64,000 nucleotides of DNA from assembly GCF_016765775.1 (NCBI RefSeq), contig NZ_JAESVN010000005.1:62001-126000 (forward strand), read 5' to 3'. Source of the stretch: Szabonella alba. GTDB taxonomy: Bacteria > Pseudomonadota > Alphaproteobacteria > Rhodobacterales > Rhodobacteraceae. Position 1 is the stretch's first letter. Every line of letters begins with the position of its first letter. Below the pieces are notes generated by a model, which was not told the DNA's origin, searched no databases, and was given only the letters and a program-made list of their open reading frames with translations. Shown piece by piece: positions 27,801 through 36,729 of this stretch. Both the position numbers and the translations under genes were made by a program.

Positions 27801-28919
27801 ATGGCCGTGACCGACACCCCGCCCCCCGGCGCCCGCAACGCGACCCCGCCCGCAGGCGCGGCCCGACCGTCCGGACAGGAAGGTGGCGCCCCCGGTTCGG
27901 AACAGAAACTGTGGATCGAGCGGATCCCCGCAGGTTGGTGGGCGCTGGCCATCGTGCTGCTGTTCATGCCGGCCGTTGCCAATAACTTCTGGCTGTTTCA
28001 GGTCTTCGGCTGGACCTTCATCCTTGGCATGATCGCACTCAGCCTGATGTTCCTTGCAGGCTATGGCGGCATGGTCAGCCTGATCCAGATGTCGGTTGCC
28101 GCGATGGGCGGCTACATGGTCGCGATCCTCGGCCCCTCAGGGGTCGAGACGATCAGCCTTGGCCTGCCCTGGTGGCTGAACATCCCGCTGGCCATCCTCA
28201 TCGCGGCGGTCTTTGCCACGCTGGTCGGCGCATTGGCCGTGCGGACCGAGGGGATCTACACGATCATGATCACCCTCGCCATTGCCAGCGCATTCTTCTA
28301 CTTCACGCGGCAGAATTACGGAATTTTCAACGGCTATACCGGGTTCAACCTTGTTGTCCCGCCCATGCTGTTCGGGGTCGACTGGCGGCAGCCGGTTGCG
28401 TTCTACTATCTGTCGCTGGGCCTTGCGGTGCTGTGTTATGCGGCAGTCGTCTATGTCTCGCGCACGCCATTCGGGCTGGCCTTGCAGGGGGTGCGCGACA
28501 ATCCGCGCCGCATGGCCGCATTGGGGTTCAACGTCACCGCGCACCGGATTGCCGCCTATACATTCGCCGGGGCGATTGCCGCAATCGGCGGGATCCTTCT
28601 GGTCTGGCAGAACTCGCAGATCGCCCCCGGCACGGCGGGCCTGCCTGCGGTGTTCGACATTCTGGTGATCGCGGTAGTGGGCGGCTTGCGCCGCCCGTCG
28701 GGCGCCTTCATCGGGGCCTTGATCTATGTGCTGCTGCGCACCTTCAGCCCCGATGTCCTGACCGCGTTCGAACTGTCGAATGAGCGTTTCAAGCTGCTGA
28801 TCGGTCTGGGCTTTCTGGTGGTGGTCTTCTTTTCGCCCGACGGAATGCTGGGCCTTTATGACCGCTGGAAGGCGAACCGGGGCCGCCGTGACCCGCTGAC
28901 CGGGAAGGAGCGCGAGTGA
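27801..28919 (+). CDS. branched-chain-amino-acid-type ABC transporter permease (LivM-like)
   Basis: A 372-aa permease. A polar Pro/Gly-rich N-terminal tail (about 35 residues) precedes the helices. LivM features include LMFLAGYGGMVSLIQMSVAAMGGY, ALAVRTEGIYTIMITLAIASAFF, TPFGLALQGVRDNPRRMAALGFN and the loop GGLRRPSGAFIGALIY. The stop overlaps the ATPase start (TGATG), showing translational coupling. Together with the upstream permease it forms the heterodimeric channel. Confidence 0.92.
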   Translation: MAVTDTPPPGARNATPPAGAARPSGQEGGAPGSEQKLWIERIPAGWWALAIVLLFMPAVANNFWLFQVFGWTFILGMIALSLMFLAGYGGMVSLIQMSVAAMGGYMVAILGPSGVETISLGLPWWLNIPLAILIAAVFATLVGALAVRTEGIYTIMITLAIASAFFYFTRQNYGIFNGYTGFNLVVPPMLFGVDWRQPVAFYYLSLGLAVLCYAAVVYVSRTPFGLALQGVRDNPRRMAALGFNVTAHRIAAYTFAGAIAAIGGILLVWQNSQIAPGTAGLPAVFDILVIAVVGGLRRPSGAFIGALIYVLLRTFSPDVLTAFELSNERFKLLIGLGFLVVVFFSPDGMLGLYDRWKANRGRRDPLTGKERE

Positions 28920-29731
28920 TGGATGGGGCGCGTGAAACCGGGGCGGTGACCGCCGCAAGGGCCGGGATTGCCGGGGCCACGACCGGGGCCGCACTGGAGC
29001 TGCGCGGCGTCACCAAGATGTTCGGCGCGCTGGCCGCAATCTCGGATGTCACGATGACCGTGCGCCCCGGCGAGCGTCGCGCGGTGCTTGGGTCGAATGG
29101 CGCCGGAAAGACAACGCTGTTCAACTGCGTCACCGGGGATTTCCTGCCAACGTCGGGCACGATCCGCCTGTTCGGTGAGGATGTGAGCGCCTTTCCCGCG
29201 CATGAACGCATCCGGCGCGGATTGCGCCGCACTTATCAGATCTCTCTGCTGTTCACCGGGCTGTCGGTGGCTGACAATGTCTATCTGGCCTGTCGCGGCG
29301 TCAGCCGGGGACGGTTCTCGCTTCTGCGGCCCCGCAAGGGTGATCCGCTGCTGACGCGCAGTCTGGAACTGGTCGAGGCGGTGCATCTGACCCCGCATCG
29401 CGATCAACTGGTCAGCGAACTTTCCTATGGTCAGCAGCGCCAGCTTGAGATTGCACTGGCCCTTGCCGGCGCGCCGCGCTTCATCCTGTTTGACGAACCG
29501 GCGGCGGGCCTGTCCCCAACCGAACGGCGGGAACTGGTCGCGATCCTGACCGGCCTGCCGTCGCATATGGGGTTTGTCATCATCGAGCATGACATGGATG
29601 TTGCCCTGCGCGTCGCGGAATCGGTGACGATGATGCATAATGGCCGTGTCTTCAAGGAAGGCACGCCCGCCGAAATCGAGAACGATGCCGAGGTGCAGGA
29701 GCTTTACCTCGGAGGGGGGCACCATGGCTGA
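28919..29731 (+). CDS. ABC transporter ATP-binding protein (LivG-like)
   Basis: A 270-aa ATPase. Motifs are Walker [10 protein letters not shown], the Q-loop region [14 protein letters not shown], the signature [17 protein letters not shown] (C-loop LSYGQ), Walker [11 protein letters not shown] and the switch His in IEHDMDVA. An N-terminal Ala/Gly-rich extension of about 25 residues precedes the domain. The ATG is chosen over the overlapping GTG because GGAAGGAG is spaced 9 bases from it. It overlaps the fused LivF gene by 8 bases. Confidence 0.93.
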   Translation: MDGARETGAVTAARAGIAGATTGAALELRGVTKMFGALAAISDVTMTVRPGERRAVLGSNGAGKTTLFNCVTGDFLPTSGTIRLFGEDVSAFPAHERIRRGLRRTYQISLLFTGLSVADNVYLACRGVSRGRFSLLRPRKGDPLLTRSLELVEAVHLTPHRDQLVSELSYGQQRQLEIALALAGAPRFILFDEPAAGLSPTERRELVAILTGLPSHMGFVIIEHDMDVALRVAESVTMMHNGRVFKEGTPAEIENDAEVQELYLGGGHHG

Positions 29732-31898
29732 ACGTCAGGGACCGCCCGCGCTGGAGGTCAAGGGGCTCAACGTCTTTTACGGTGCTTCCCATGCGCTGCA
29801 AGGGGTCGATCTGCGGCTGGGATCCGGGGTGCTGTCGGTCGTGGGTCGCAACGGCATGGGCAAGACCACGCTGTGCAAGACGATCATGGGGCTGGTGCCT
29901 GCGGCGGGCGGGTCCATCCTGTTCCGGGGTCAGCCGGTTCTGGGCAAGACCCCTGCCGAGATTGCGCGCATGGGCATCGGCTATGTGCCGCAGGGCCGCC
30001 GCCTCTGGCGGTCGCTGACGGTGGATGAACATCTGCGCATGGTCGCGGGCAAGCCCGGGCCATGGTCGGTGGAACGGATCTATTCCACCTTTCCGCGCCT
30101 TGGTGAACGCAAGGGCAATGGCGGCGCGCAGCTTTCGGGCGGGGAACAGCAGATGCTGGCCATCTCGCGCGCGCTTTTGCAGAACCCGAAACTGCTGGTG
30201 ATGGATGAACCGACCGAGGGTCTGGCCCCCGTCATCGTCAGCCAGGTCGAGGAGATGCTGCTGCAACTGGCCGAGGAAGGCGAGATCGACGTTCTGGTGA
30301 TCGAGCAGAATATCGGGGTTGCCTGCGGCGTCGCCGATACCGTGGCGATCATGGTGAATGGACGGATCAACCGCACCGCCCCGGCGCGCGAACTGGCCGC
30401 AGACCGCGACTTGCAACAGCGGCTTCTGGGCGTCGGACGGCACGGGGATGAGGACGGTCCCGCCCCAGAGGCAGGGCAAGGCGCCGACAAGGCGGCCCCC
30501 ACCGGACCGGTCCGGATTTACCTGTCGAACCCGAAACTGCCGACCCGCTGGTCACGCCCCGCCCCGGTTGAGGCGATCGAGCGCGCCGCCCGCATCGTGA
30601 CCAGCGCGCCCGTGGCCAGCCCGCAGGGGCAGACCGACCTGCGCCCGCTGGCCGCCCCCGGCGCGCAGGTCGTGCTGGTGGCCGGAACGCTGGACACCAA
30701 GGGGGAAGAACTGCGCTTCATCCGCGACCGGATCCGCGCGGCGGGCCTGCCGGTGCGTCTGGTCGATCTGTCCACCTCGGGCGGCCATTCCGGGGCCGAA
30801 GTGCCGGCGCATCTGGTTGCGGCCTTCCATCCGCGCGGTGCGGCGGGGGTGTTTACCGGCGACCGGGGCACATCGGTCGCGGGCATGACCGAGGCTTTCG
30901 CCCGCTGGATCGCGCGGCAGGACGGGATCGCGGGCATCATCTCGGCCGCCGGATCGGGCGGTACCGCCATCGTGGCCCCGGCCATGCGCGCCCTGCCGGT
31001 TGGGGTGCCGAAACTGATCGTGTCCACCGTCGCCAGCGGTGAGGTGCGCCAATATGTCGGCCCTTCAGATATCATGATGATGCATTCGGTCGCCGATGTG
31101 CAGGGGCTGAACGTGATCACCGAGGATGTGCTGGGCAATGCCGCCGAGGCGATGGCGGGCATGGTCCGCGCCCGCCGCGCGGCGGCCCCCCGGCCCGATA
31201 GGAAACCCGCCATCGCGCTGTCGATGTTCGGGGTCACCACACCTTGCGTGCAGCAGATGACAGCCGCCCTGAAAGAGGACTGGGATTGCCTTGTCTTCCA
31301 CATGACCGGGATCGGTGGGCAGTCGATGGAAAAACTGGTCGAGGGCGGGCGCGTCGCAGGCGTGATCGACGCCACCACGACGGAAATTGCCGATATGCTG
31401 TTCGGCGGGGTCTTTCCCGCGACCGAGGACCGGTTCGGTGCGGTGATCCGCCGCCGTATGCCCTATATCGGTTCGGTCGGCGCGCTGGATATGGTGAATT
31501 TCGGCGCGCGTGACACGGTGCCGGTGAAGTATCAGGGCCGGACGTTCTATCAGCACAATCCGCAGGTCACGCTGATGCGCACGACCCCGGCCGAAAATGC
31601 CGAAATGGGCAAATGGATCGGGGAACGGCTGAATCTGATGGAGGGGCCGGTGCGGTTTTTCCTGCCCGAAGGCGGGGTTTCCGCGCTGGATGCCCCCGGT
31701 CAGCCCTTTGACGACCTGGCCGCCCGCCGCGCGCTGTTCGAGGCGCTGGAGGCGACGGTGCGCCAGTCCACCACACGGCAGCTGATCCGCCTGCCGCAGA
31801 ATATCAACGACCCGGCCTTTTCGGCGGCGATGGTGGCAGCGTTCCGCAGCTTCCATGACAGCCCCCGCAAGCCGCGCAGAAAGGACCGCAAGCCATGA
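29724..31898 (+). CDS. fusion of LivF-like ABC ATPase and Tm-1-like ATP-binding (UPF0261) domain
   Basis: A 724-aa two-domain protein. Residues 1-240 are a complete LivF ATPase: Walker [10 protein letters not shown] (41-49), [10 protein letters not shown], signature LSGGEQ (137-142) and Walker B LLVMDEP. Residues about 241-315 are a linker (Gly/Pro/Ala-rich, then a short [16 protein letters not shown] segment). Residues 316-712 form a full Tm-1-like / UPF0261 domain starting [15 protein letters not shown], with [21 protein letters not shown] and [15 protein letters not shown]. There is one continuous frame. The Tm-1-like family binds ATP and in tomato Tm-1 is fused to the same TIM-barrel family encoded by the next gene. 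The ATPase would drive the transporter; the role of the attached domain is unknown. Confidence 0.92.
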   Translation: MAERQGPPALEVKGLNVFYGASHALQGVDLRLGSGVLSVVGRNGMGKTTLCKTIMGLVPAAGGSILFRGQPVLGKTPAEIARMGIGYVPQGRRLWRSLTVDEHLRMVAGKPGPWSVERIYSTFPRLGERKGNGGAQLSGGEQQMLAISRALLQNPKLLVMDEPTEGLAPVIVSQVEEMLLQLAEEGEIDVLVIEQNIGVACGVADTVAIMVNGRINRTAPARELAADRDLQQRLLGVGRHGDEDGPAPEAGQGADKAAPTGPVRIYLSNPKLPTRWSRPAPVEAIERAARIVTSAPVASPQGQTDLRPLAAPGAQVVLVAGTLDTKGEELRFIRDRIRAAGLPVRLVDLSTSGGHSGAEVPAHLVAAFHPRGAAGVFTGDRGTSVAGMTEAFARWIARQDGIAGIISAAGSGGTAIVAPAMRALPVGVPKLIVSTVASGEVRQYVGPSDIMMMHSVADVQGLNVITEDVLGNAAEAMAGMVRARRAAAPRPDRKPAIALSMFGVTTPCVQQMTAALKEDWDCLVFHMTGIGGQSMEKLVEGGRVAGVIDATTTEIADMLFGGVFPATEDRFGAVIRRRMPYIGSVGALDMVNFGARDTVPVKYQGRTFYQHNPQVTLMRTTPAENAEMGKWIGERLNLMEGPVRFFLPEGGVSALDAPGQPFDDLAARRALFEALEATVRQSTTRQLIRLPQNINDPAFSAAMVAAFRSFHDSPRKPRRKDRKP

Positions 31899-32749
31899 TC
31901 CCGCGCGACAAGATCCTTGAAAAGTTCCGCGACATGATCGCGCGCGGCCAGCCCATCGTCGGCGGCGGGGCGGGCACCGGCCTGTCGGCGAAATGCGAAG
32001 AGGCGGGCGGGATCGACCTGATCGTGATCTACAATTCGGGCCGCTACCGCATGGCCGGGCGCGGCAGTCTGGCCGGGCTGATGCCTTACGGTGATGCCAA
32101 TGCCATCGTGATGGACATGGCATCCGAGGTGCTGCCGGTGGTGAAACACACCCCCGTTCTGGCTGGGGTCTGCGCGACCGATCCGTTCCGCCTGATGGAC
32201 CGGTTTCTGGATCAGGTGAAGGCCGCAGGCTTTTCCGGTGTGCAGAATTTCCCGACCGTGGGGCTGATCGACGGCACCTTCCGCGCCAATCTTGAGGAAA
32301 CCGGCATGTCCTACGGGCTGGAGGTCGACATGATCGCATCGGCCCGTACCAAGGACATGCTGACCACGCCCTATGTGTTTTCGGAAGAAAACGCCGCCGA
32401 CATGGCGCGCGCAGGCGCGGATGTGATCGTCGTGCATCTGGGACTGACGACGGGCGGCAGCATCGGGGCGGAAACCGCGCTGAAACTGTCCGATTGTCCC
32501 GCCGTCGTCGATGCACAGGCCGAGGCCGCGCTGCGCGTGAACCGGGATGCCATCATCCTTGTCCATGGTGGCCCTGTCGCCATGCCCGAGGATGCCGAGT
32601 TTATCCTGAAGAACACCACGACCTGTCACGGCTTCTATGGCGCGTCTTCCATGGAGCGCCTGCCGACCGAACTGGCGCTGACCGAACAGACCCGCGCCTT
32701 CAAGGCGATTACAGGCAAGGCGTTTGCGGGAAAAGGAGGGCAGGCATGA
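31895..32749 (+). CDS. phosphoenolpyruvate hydrolase-family TIM-barrel protein
   Basis: A 284-aa member of the PEP_hydrolase family (PF09370, earlier called TIM-barrel signal transduction protein). Diagnostic stretches are [60 protein letters not shown] and [13 protein letters not shown]. It overlaps the fused ATPase/Tm-1-like gene by 4 bases (ATGA). The same two families form the two halves of tomato Tm-1, so the adjacent products probably act together. A bacterial biochemical function is not established; lyase or hydrolase activity on a carboxylate is possible. Confidence 0.9.
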   Translation: MIPRDKILEKFRDMIARGQPIVGGGAGTGLSAKCEEAGGIDLIVIYNSGRYRMAGRGSLAGLMPYGDANAIVMDMASEVLPVVKHTPVLAGVCATDPFRLMDRFLDQVKAAGFSGVQNFPTVGLIDGTFRANLEETGMSYGLEVDMIASARTKDMLTTPYVFSEENAADMARAGADVIVVHLGLTTGGSIGAETALKLSDCPAVVDAQAEAALRVNRDAIILVHGGPVAMPEDAEFILKNTTTCHGFYGASSMERLPTELALTEQTRAFKAITGKAFAGKGGQA

Positions 32750-32901
32750 CGATGATCCTGCTTCGGGCGCCGCCCCCCCACCCGCTCCCTCCCCCACGAG
32801 GGGGGAGGGACGCGCCCCGACCTGACCCGGCGCGCGCGACCCGCCGCCAGACCCCCGCCACCGCAAGACGCGAACCGACCACAGAGGAGCGACCGACATG
32901 A
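32746..32901 (+). CDS. small coupled reading frame containing a REP-like palindrome (doubtful)
   Basis: A 51-codon frame fills the 148-base gap. It starts within the stop of the PEP-hydrolase gene (ATGA), is preceded by a strong AAAAGGAGGG ribosome-binding site, and ends within the start of the flotillin-like gene (ATGA). The predicted peptide is Pro/Arg-rich and low-complexity because it reads through a REP-like palindrome. I recognise no family. It may be translated simply to keep ribosomes coupled through the insertion, or may be meaningless. Confidence 0.25.
   Translation: MTMILLRAPPPHPLPPPRGGRDAPRPDPARATRRQTPATARREPTTEERPT
32769..32815 (-). repeat. REP-like palindromic element, copy 1
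   Basis: A C-run / G-run palindrome with core CCCTCCCCCCTCGTGGGGG (minus-strand sense), followed by GAGGGAGCGGGTGGGGGGG. An element with the same core and a similar right flank occurs in the opposite orientation at 39.57 kb. It lies in the gap between the PEP-hydrolase and flotillin-like genes. Confidence 0.65.
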
Positions 32902-35843
32902 CCGGGCAACTCATCGGACAACTGATCCTTTGGCTTATCGTGGCCATTGTCGCCATCTTCATCCTGTACTGGGTGATGCACTGGCTTTATCGCCGCTCGA
33001 CCAAGGAAGTGGCCTTCGTGCGCACAGGTTTCCTTGGCGAAAAGGTCGTGATAGACGGCGGCGCCTTCGTCTGGCCGATCATCCATGACATCACCCCCGT
33101 CAACATGAACGTCCTGCCGCTGAAAGTGGCGCGCACCAAGGGTGAGGCGCTGATCACGCGTGACCGGATGCGGGTGGATGTCGAGGCGGAATTCTATATC
33201 CGCGTGCGCCCCGAACGCGCTGCCGTCGCCATGGCGGCATCAACGCTGGGACGCCGCACGCTGGAGCCGGAAAGCCTTCATGCGCTGCTGTCGGGCAAGT
33301 TCGAAAGCGCGATGCGCGCGATTGCCGCCGAAACAGATATGGGCTCGATGCATGAAAACCGCGCGTCCTATGTCAACCGCGTGCGGGATCTGGCGCAGGA
33401 GGATCTGCAAAAGAACGGGCTGGAACTGGAATCGGTCGCGATCCTTGATATCGACCAGACCAGCCTGGAATATTTCAACCCGTCGAACCGGTTTGATGCC
33501 GAGGGTCTGACCACGCTCATCCGCGAGATCGAGGAGCGGCGCAAGCTGCGCAACGATATCGAGCAGGATACGATGATCCAGATCCGCGCGCGCAATCTGG
33601 AGGCCGAGAAACTGGCGCTGAATATCGAGCGTGAGTCTGAATCTGCCCGGCTGGAACAGGAACGCGATGTCGAGTTCCGCCGCGCCCAGCAACGCGCCGA
33701 ACTGGCCCGCGAACGCGCGCAGCGCGAGACCGAGGCCGAGGAGGCCCAGATCACCGCCCGTGAGGTGATCGAGATGAAGCGCATCCTGAATGAGCGGACC
33801 ATCGCCGAGGAGCGCATCAGCTCGGAACGCGAGGTGCGCGGCAAGGAGATCGCCCGCACGCAGGCCATCGAGGCCGAAGAGATCGCCGCCAAGGAGACCA
33901 CCGAAAAGGCCCGTATCCTGCAGGAACGTGCCATCCGTCAGGCCCGCATCGAACAGGAGCGCAGCACGCAATCGGCCGAGATCGAGAAGCAGCAGGCGCT
34001 GGATGCCGCCGAGATCACGGCGCGCGAATCCACCGAACGCGCCCGTATCGCGCAGGAAAAATCCGTGACCGAGGCCCGCATCGCGCGGGACCGTGAGACG
34101 CAGACCGCCGAGATCGCGCGCCAGAAGGAAATTCAGGCCGCCGAGATCGAAGCCGCCGAAGCGACCGAGAAACGCCGCATGGCCCAGACCCTGCTGATCA
34201 ACCAGACCCGCATTTCCGGTGAGGAAAAGGTCAGGATGCAGGAAATCACCCGCGCCCGGACGCTGGACGAGGCCGAGATCGTCGCGCGGGAGGCTGTTGA
34301 GCGCGCCCGCATCGCGCAGGCCGCCGATGTGAATGAGGTGCGCATCGCCGAGGATCTGCGGATCCGCGGGCTTGAGATCGCGCGGCAACAGGCGGTGGAA
34401 GCCGCCGAGATTGCCGCCTCGCAGGCGACCGAGGCCGCCCGCATCGCGCGTGAGAAACAATTGGCTGCCGAACGGATCGCCGCCGATGGCACGACCCGCG
34501 AACAGGAAATCTCCCGCGACAAGGCCATTGACGAGGCCCGCGTTGCCGCCGAGGAGGCGGTGGAGGCCGCCCGCATCGCGCAGCGTCGCAAGCTGGAGGC
34601 TGACCGCATCGCCGCCGCCGAGGCGACACAGGCGCGGGAAATCGCGCAGCGCCGCAAGTTGGATGCCGAACGCATCGCCGCCGAAGAAGCGACCCGTTCG
34701 CGCGAGATTGCGCGCGAACGCGAGATCGAGGCCGCCGATATCGCCCGGCGCGAAGATACCGAACGCGCCCGCATCACGTCGGACCTGAAACTGGAGCAGG
34801 ACCGCATCGCCAGCCAACGCACCCGCGAGGTCGAGGATATCGAGCGCAAGCAAGCCGTTGAGGCCGCCGATCAGGCCCGTGTCGTGTCGCTGGCCGGGGA
34901 ACGCGCCAAGGCGGCGGCGGCAGATGCCAGCGTCAAGCAGGCCCAGATCGCCGCACAGCGCGATGTGGACTCTGCCGAGGTGGACCGCGAGCGTGTCGTC
35001 GAGGCCGCCCGTCTGGAACGCCGCCGCAGTCTGGAACAGCTGGAGATCGCCCGCGTGCAGGCCCTGCGCGAGGCCGAGATCGAAAGCCGCGAGGATGTGG
35101 AACGCGCCCGGATTGCCAGCGAGCGGCAGTTGGACGAGATCCGCATCGACCACGAAAAGATCCGCCGCGAACTGGAAATTGGCCGCGAAAAGGCGGTGGA
35201 AACCGTGCAGATGGACAAGGCCATCGCGCTTTATCAGAAATCGCTTGAGGAAAGCGCTGCCCGCGCCGAGGCCGATGCCGCCCGCGCCCTTGCCGCGCAG
35301 GCCGAGGAAAAGGTCAAGACGGTGCGGGATACCGAAGTGGCCAGCCGCAAGAAATCCATCGATGTGCTGATGGCGGAAAAGGCCGCCGACGAAGCGCGCC
35401 ATATGGCGACCGCCGCACAGCTTCGCGCCGTGGTCGAGGCGGAGGCTGCGAAACTTCTGAACGAGGCCGAGAACATCCTGACCGACGAGGCGCGGCATTC
35501 GCTGTTCCGTCGCAAGCTCCTGGAACATGTCGAGGGTATTGTCACGGCCTCGGTCAAGCCCTTGGAGAAGATCCAGGACATCCGCATCATGCAGCTTGAT
35601 GGCATCCATGGCGGCGGCTCCGGCTCGGGCGGCAGCCCCACGGATGAGGTCATCAATTCCGCGCTGCGCTACCGGGTGCAGGCGCCGCTGATCGACGGTC
35701 TGTTGGCCGATATCGGAATCGAGGGCGGCAACCTGACCAAACAGGGCGGGCTGATCCGCGAGGCGTCCGACATGCAGCGCATCAACGAGGCCGCGAAGAA
35801 GGCGACCAAACCCGATGCCAAACCGGATGGGGAGAAGAAGTAG
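32898..35843 (+). CDS. flotillin-like SPFH protein with giant hendecad-repeat stalk
   Basis: A 981-aa protein, almost twice the usual flotillin/YqiK length. Residues about 8-28 form one N-terminal transmembrane helix. Residues 31-235 form an SPFH/Band 7 domain (VAFVRTGFLGEKVVIDGGAFVWP, VDVEAEFYIRV). From 241 to 782 the sequence is an almost uninterrupted 11-residue repeat with Ile at position 1 and A-E/A-R at the end. A flotillin-type C-terminus follows (LLNEAENILTDEARHSL, HVEGIVTASVKPLEKIQDI) with a Gly/Ser linker and a Lys-rich tail. AGAGGAG precedes the start. SPFH proteins assemble into large membrane-attached rings or cages; here the stalk would be some 80 nm if a single straight helix (inference). 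It is embedded in the transporter/hydroxylase operon, suggesting a scaffold for that pathway. Confidence 0.9.
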   Translation: MTGQLIGQLILWLIVAIVAIFILYWVMHWLYRRSTKEVAFVRTGFLGEKVVIDGGAFVWPIIHDITPVNMNVLPLKVARTKGEALITRDRMRVDVEAEFYIRVRPERAAVAMAASTLGRRTLEPESLHALLSGKFESAMRAIAAETDMGSMHENRASYVNRVRDLAQEDLQKNGLELESVAILDIDQTSLEYFNPSNRFDAEGLTTLIREIEERRKLRNDIEQDTMIQIRARNLEAEKLALNIERESESARLEQERDVEFRRAQQRAELARERAQRETEAEEAQITAREVIEMKRILNERTIAEERISSEREVRGKEIARTQAIEAEEIAAKETTEKARILQERAIRQARIEQERSTQSAEIEKQQALDAAEITARESTERARIAQEKSVTEARIARDRETQTAEIARQKEIQAAEIEAAEATEKRRMAQTLLINQTRISGEEKVRMQEITRARTLDEAEIVAREAVERARIAQAADVNEVRIAEDLRIRGLEIARQQAVEAAEIAASQATEAARIAREKQLAAERIAADGTTREQEISRDKAIDEARVAAEEAVEAARIAQRRKLEADRIAAAEATQAREIAQRRKLDAERIAAEEATRSREIAREREIEAADIARREDTERARITSDLKLEQDRIASQRTREVEDIERKQAVEAADQARVVSLAGERAKAAAADASVKQAQIAAQRDVDSAEVDRERVVEAARLERRRSLEQLEIARVQALREAEIESREDVERARIASERQLDEIRIDHEKIRRELEIGREKAVETVQMDKAIALYQKSLEESAARAEADAARALAAQAEEKVKTVRDTEVASRKKSIDVLMAEKAADEARHMATAAQLRAVVEAEAAKLLNEAENILTDEARHSLFRRKLLEHVEGIVTASVKPLEKIQDIRIMQLDGIHGGGSGSGGSPTDEVINSALRYRVQAPLIDGLLADIGIEGGNLTKQGGLIREASDMQRINEAAKKATKPDAKPDGEKK
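33618..35210 (+). repeat. hendecad (11-residue, 33-bp) tandem repeat within the flotillin-like gene
   Basis: Thirty-nine consecutive 11-residue units run from residue 241 to 669 without a break in phase, then one 14-residue unit, then eight more to residue 771. Typical units are IAQEKSVTEAR, IARQKEIQAAE, IAAEEATRSRE and IASERQLDEIR. Superimposed is a 44-residue (four-unit, 132-bp) super-period over residues 274-581, seen as repeated xxxAxxAAE / ITAREsTERAR / IAQEkxxxEAR / IARDrxTQxxE blocks. One extra 22-residue unit (IAQRRKL...) looks like a recent duplication. Confidence 0.9.
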
Positions 35844-36281
35844 ATGGCCCGCGTCTATGTCTCATCTGTGATCGACGCGCCCGTGGCCAAGGTCTGGGAA
35901 CGGGTGCGCGATTTCAACGCCCTGCCGCGCTGGCATCCGCGCATCCGCGACAGCCGGATCGAGAATGGCGAACCGTCCGACCGTGTGGGCTGCGTGCGCG
36001 ATTTCCACCTGCAGAACGGTGACCGGCTGCGCGAGAAACTGCTGGGCCTTTCGGATTACGATTACTTCTGCACCTATGCGATCCTCGAAAGTCCGATGCC
36101 GCTGACCGATTACATCGCGACGCTGCGCCTGACCCCGGTGACCGATGGCGACAAGACCTTCATCGAATGGTCGGCGGAATTCGAATGCGCGCCCGAGGCC
36201 GAGGCCGATCTGGTGGCAGGCATTGGCGGCAATGTCTTTCAGGCGGGTTTCGACGCGCTGAAGCGGCAGATGGCGGGCTGA
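35844..36281 (+). CDS. SRPBCC-family protein 1
   Basis: A 145-aa START-like (polyketide cyclase/dehydrase-type) protein with the VYVSSVIDAPVAKVWERVRDFNALPRWHP N-terminus and the helix QAGFDALKRQM at the end. SRPBCC folds enclose hydrophobic ligands; some (CoxG) occur in carbon monoxide dehydrogenase-type clusters. It starts directly after the flotillin stop and is followed one base later by a paralogue. It may chaperone or cyclise a pathway intermediate, or assist hydroxylase assembly. Confidence 0.83.
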   Translation: MARVYVSSVIDAPVAKVWERVRDFNALPRWHPRIRDSRIENGEPSDRVGCVRDFHLQNGDRLREKLLGLSDYDYFCTYAILESPMPLTDYIATLRLTPVTDGDKTFIEWSAEFECAPEAEADLVAGIGGNVFQAGFDALKRQMAG

Positions 36282-36282
36282 G

Positions 36283-36729
36283 ATGGTCAAGGTCGTCAAA
36301 AGCGCGATCCTCAATGCCCCCGTAGAAGCGGTCTGGGAGGTTCTGCGCGATTTCAACGGCCATGACCGCTGGCACCCGATCGTGGCCGAAAGCCATATCG
36401 AAAAGGGCCTGCCCGTCGACAAGGTGGGTTGCGTGCGCAACTTCCGTCTGGCGGGCGGGGAAAACCTGCGCGAATTGCTGCTGACCATGTCGGATGCCGA
36501 TATGGCCTTCAGCTATTGCCTGCTGGAAACGCCGGTGCCGCTGCTGAACTACGTCGCCCATGTGCGGCTGTTGCCGGTGACCGATGGCGACCGCACCTTC
36601 TGGCATTGGGAAAGCCGGTTCGACACGCCCGCCGGGCGGGAGGCAGAGCTGCAGCAGATGGTTGGCGAAAATGTCTATCAGGGCGGGATCAACGCGGTCC
36701 GCGCCTATATGGGGCTGGAGGAAGGCTGA
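36283..36729 (+). CDS. SRPBCC-family protein 2 (tandem paralogue)
   Basis: A 148-aa protein clearly homologous to the preceding gene product: both share AP-V--VWE-LRDFN---RWHP, DKVGCVRNF-L--G--LRE and LTPVTDGDKTF-type blocks. The pair therefore arose by tandem duplication and has diverged substantially. Its stop overlaps the start of the FAD subunit gene (TGATG), tying it to the molybdenum hydroxylase. The function is inferred only at the fold level. Confidence 0.83.
   Translation: MVKVVKSAILNAPVEAVWEVLRDFNGHDRWHPIVAESHIEKGLPVDKVGCVRNFRLAGGENLRELLLTMSDADMAFSYCLLETPVPLLNYVAHVRLLPVTDGDRTFWHWESRFDTPAGREAELQQMVGENVYQGGINAVRAYMGLEEG

Noticed and set aside
33717-34640. Regular 132-bp repetition suggestive of a CRISPR array or satellite DNA
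   Set aside because: The repeats are diverged, contiguous without unique spacers, and in frame within a coding sequence, so they are a protein repeat.
33240-35609. A 789-codon open frame on the minus strand opposite the flotillin-like gene
   Set aside because: It mirrors the hendecad repeat of the plus-strand gene; GC-rich third positions and the regular repeat keep the antisense frame open. It has no start context and no recognisable domain.
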